6,966 bases of DNA, taken from contig CADEGS010000231.1 of the NCBI GenBank assembly GCA_902826945.1, positions 1-6,966 of the forward strand, read 5' to 3'. Numbering within the stretch: position 1 is the stretch's first letter; each line of letters begins with the position of its first letter. The position numbers and the translations under genes were made by a program. The notes beneath the pieces are model-generated. The model saw nothing but the letters and a program-made list of their open reading frames with translations, searched no databases and was not told where the DNA came from. The stretch comes from an uncultured bacterium (lineage in GTDB: Bacteria; Planctomycetota; UBA1135; GCA-002686595). Shown piece by piece: positions 5,449 through 6,966 of the stretch.

Positions 5449-6966
5449 TCAGCCGCGCAGGCCGGCCAGGTTGCGGCGCAGGAGGTCGAGCTCCTGCGCG
5501 GTCTCGTCGCGGCGCTCGCGCTCGGCGGCCACGACGTCGGGGTCGGCGCCGCGCAGGAAGCCCTCGTTCGCGAGCTTCTTCTCGATTCCCTCGAGCGCGC
5601 TCGCCTGCTTCGTCACGCGCCGCTCGAGCGTCTCGGCCAGCGCGGCCAGGTCGCACTCGCCCTCCAGGCGCACGAAGACCTCCATGCCGGCCGCGACGCC
5701 GACCGCCGAGGCGGGCGGGCGCCCGGTCGCCTCGACGACCTCGAGCGCGGCCAGCCCCGCCAGCGCGCAGGCGCGCGCGTGCGAGCCCGCCAGCACGGCG
5801 CGCGTCTCGGCGCGCGGCGCGGCGACGAGCGCGGAGAGCGCGCGGCGCTCGCCGAGCGTCGTCAGCGCGCGGATGCTGCGCACGGCGCGCACGAGGCCCT
5901 GCAGCACCTCGATCTCCGACTCGGCGGCGGGGTCCTCGTGCGCGGCCTCGACCGCCGGCCAGGACGCGCGCACGAGCTGGCTCGCGCGGCAGGCCGCCAC
6001 GCCGTGCTCGCCGAGCGCCTGCCACAGCACCTCGCTCTGGAAGGGCGTGAAGGGGTGCAGGAGGCGCAGCGTGCGCTCGAGCACGAAGGCCAGCACGCCG
6101 CGCGCGGCGCGCGCCGAGCGCGGCTCCGCACCGTCCTCGAGGCGCGACTTCACGAGCTCGAGGTACCAGTCGCAGAGGTCGTTCCAGACGAAGCGGTAGA
6201 GCTCGCTGGCCCCATCGTTGAAGCGGTAGGACTCGAGCGCCTCGCCGACGGTGCGCGTGGCGCGCGCCAGGCGCGCCAGGATCCAGCGGTCCTCGAGCGC
6301 GTCGGGCCGCTCGCGCAGCGGGTCGGAGCGCTCGCCCGCCAGCCGCCCGAGCACGAAGCGCGCCGCGTTCCAGACCTTGTTCGTGAAGCGCCGCCCCATC
6401 TCGAAGCGGTCCTCGGACAGGCGCACGTCCTGCCCCTCGCGCGTCAGCAGCACGAGCGACAGGCGCACGGCGTCGGCGCCGTAGCGCTCGATCATGTCGA
6501 TCGGGTCGATGCCGTTGCCGGCGCTCTTCGACATGCGCTTGCCCTTGGCGTCGAGCACGGTCGCGTGCACGTAGCAGGTCGCGAACGGGCAGCGCTCCTC
6601 CTCGGGCAGGTGGTCCAGCAGCGCGTAGCCGGCCATCACCATGCGCGCGACCCACAGGTAGAGGATCTCGCGCGCGGTCGAGAGGAAGTGCGTCGGGTAG
6701 AAGCGCGCCAGGTCGGCCGTGCGGTCGGGCCAGCCCAGCGTCGCGAACGGCCACAGCCAGGACGAGGCCCACGTGTCGAGCACGTCCTCGTCCTGGCGCA
6801 CGATCGGCTTCCCGGTGCGCGGGTGCGGCGTGCCCGGCGCGAGCTCGGTGCGCGAGGCGACCGGGACGCCGTCCTCGTCGTACCAGACCGGGATGCGGTG
6901 CCCCCACCAGAGCTGGCGCGAGATGCACCAGTCGCGCACGTTCTCGAGCCAGTCGAGGTAGACCTT
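5449..6966 (-). CDS. valS: Valyl-tRNA synthetase, C-terminal part (cut by window edge)
   Basis: The gene enters from the right edge and 505 residues are visible; a full enzyme is usually about 880-950. It charges tRNA-Val with valine in the cytoplasm. The visible part starts after the CP1 editing domain, so the HIGH motif and the editing site are outside the window. [18 protein letters not shown] (visible residues 12-29) and [19 protein letters not shown] (61-79) mark a ValRS rather than an IleRS. The class I signature loop reads [10 protein letters not shown] (142-151), with Arg replacing the first Lys of KMSKS. The alpha-helical anticodon-binding domain begins near DRWILARL (226-233). The last 70 or so residues form a charged helical region ([20 protein letters not shown]) matching the ValRS C-terminal coiled-coil tRNA-binding arm. 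The stop TGA is at 5451-5449. The reading frame is intact throughout, with no sign of decay. Confidence 0.97.
   Translation of the reverse strand, partial: KVYLDWLENVRDWCISRQLWWGHRIPVWYDEDGVPVASRTELAPGTPHPRTGKPIVRQDEDVLDTWASSWLWPFATLGWPDRTADLARFYPTHFLSTAREILYLWVARMVMAGYALLDHLPEEERCPFATCYVHATVLDAKGKRMSKSAGNGIDPIDMIERYGADAVRLSLVLLTREGQDVRLSEDRFEMGRRFTNKVWNAARFVLGRLAGERSDPLRERPDALEDRWILARLARATRTVGEALESYRFNDGASELYRFVWNDLCDWYLELVKSRLEDGAEPRSARAARGVLAFVLERTLRLLHPFTPFQSEVLWQALGEHGVAACRASQLVRASWPAVEAAHEDPAAESEIEVLQGLVRAVRSIRALTTLGERRALSALVAAPRAETRAVLAGSHARACALAGLAALEVVEATGRPPASAVGVAAGMEVFVRLEGECDLAALAETLERRVTKQASALEGIEKKLANEGFLRGADPDVVAAERERRDETAQELDLLRRNLAGLRG

Noticed and set aside
5306..6928. Minus-strand frame of 540 codons overlapping valS
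   Set aside because: It is a shifted frame of the valS region and is Arg/Ala-rich; the true frame carries the RMSKS loop and other ValRS motifs.
5449..6966. Arg in place of the first Lys of KMSKS as a sign of an inactive valyl-tRNA synthetase
   Set aside because: As far as I recall RMSKS variants occur in functional class I synthetases, the second Lys is present, and the rest of the enzyme is intact.

Overview
This is a very GC-rich stretch of bacterial chromosome with dense, mostly single-gene coding units and a strong preference for G or C at third codon positions in every gene. No phage, insertion-sequence, CRISPR, tRNA or rRNA signal is visible, and base composition and codon use look uniform, so nothing suggests an acquired island. 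The mix of genes would fit a high-GC Planctomycetota or Myxococcota-like bacterium: a B12-dependent acyl-CoA mutase large subunit, a membrane-anchored protein with carboxypeptidase-regulatory-like domains, a secreted sulfatase-modifying-factor-fold protein and an anchored SGNH hydrolase. That placement is an inference from gene types, not from a phylogenetic marker comparison.

Layout, left to right. (1) 1-492, minus: N-terminal 164 residues of a methylmalonyl-CoA-mutase-type large subunit, running off the left edge. (2) 493-600: a 108-bp divergent intergenic region with a possible near-leaderless promoter for the mutase. (3) 601-1365, plus: single-pass membrane protein with two predicted beta-sandwich domains. 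(4) 1403-2353, minus: RluA/RluD-family 23S rRNA pseudouridine synthase, convergent with the previous gene across 37 bp. (5) 2354-2532: a divergent intergenic region with a candidate promoter and a leader hairpin. (6) 2533-4251, plus: secreted FGE-sulfatase-fold protein lacking the catalytic cysteine pair and carrying a C-terminal region of about 250 residues that I do not recognise. (7) 4360-5439, plus: membrane-anchored SGNH/GDSL hydrolase with the full set of catalytic blocks. (8) 5449-6966, minus: C-terminal 505 residues of valyl-tRNA synthetase, running off the right edge and convergent with the hydrolase across only 9 bp.

The genes do not form one pathway. Two are housekeeping translation genes (pseudouridine synthase, valyl-tRNA synthetase), one is central carbon metabolism (mutase), and three encode envelope or exported proteins. 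The only co-directional pair is the FGE-fold protein and the SGNH hydrolase, which might be co-transcribed and act together on the outer face of the cell. I see no convincing new multi-gene system. The items most worth a second look are the degenerate FGE-fold protein with its unidentified C-terminal half and the short-leader promoter of the mutase.
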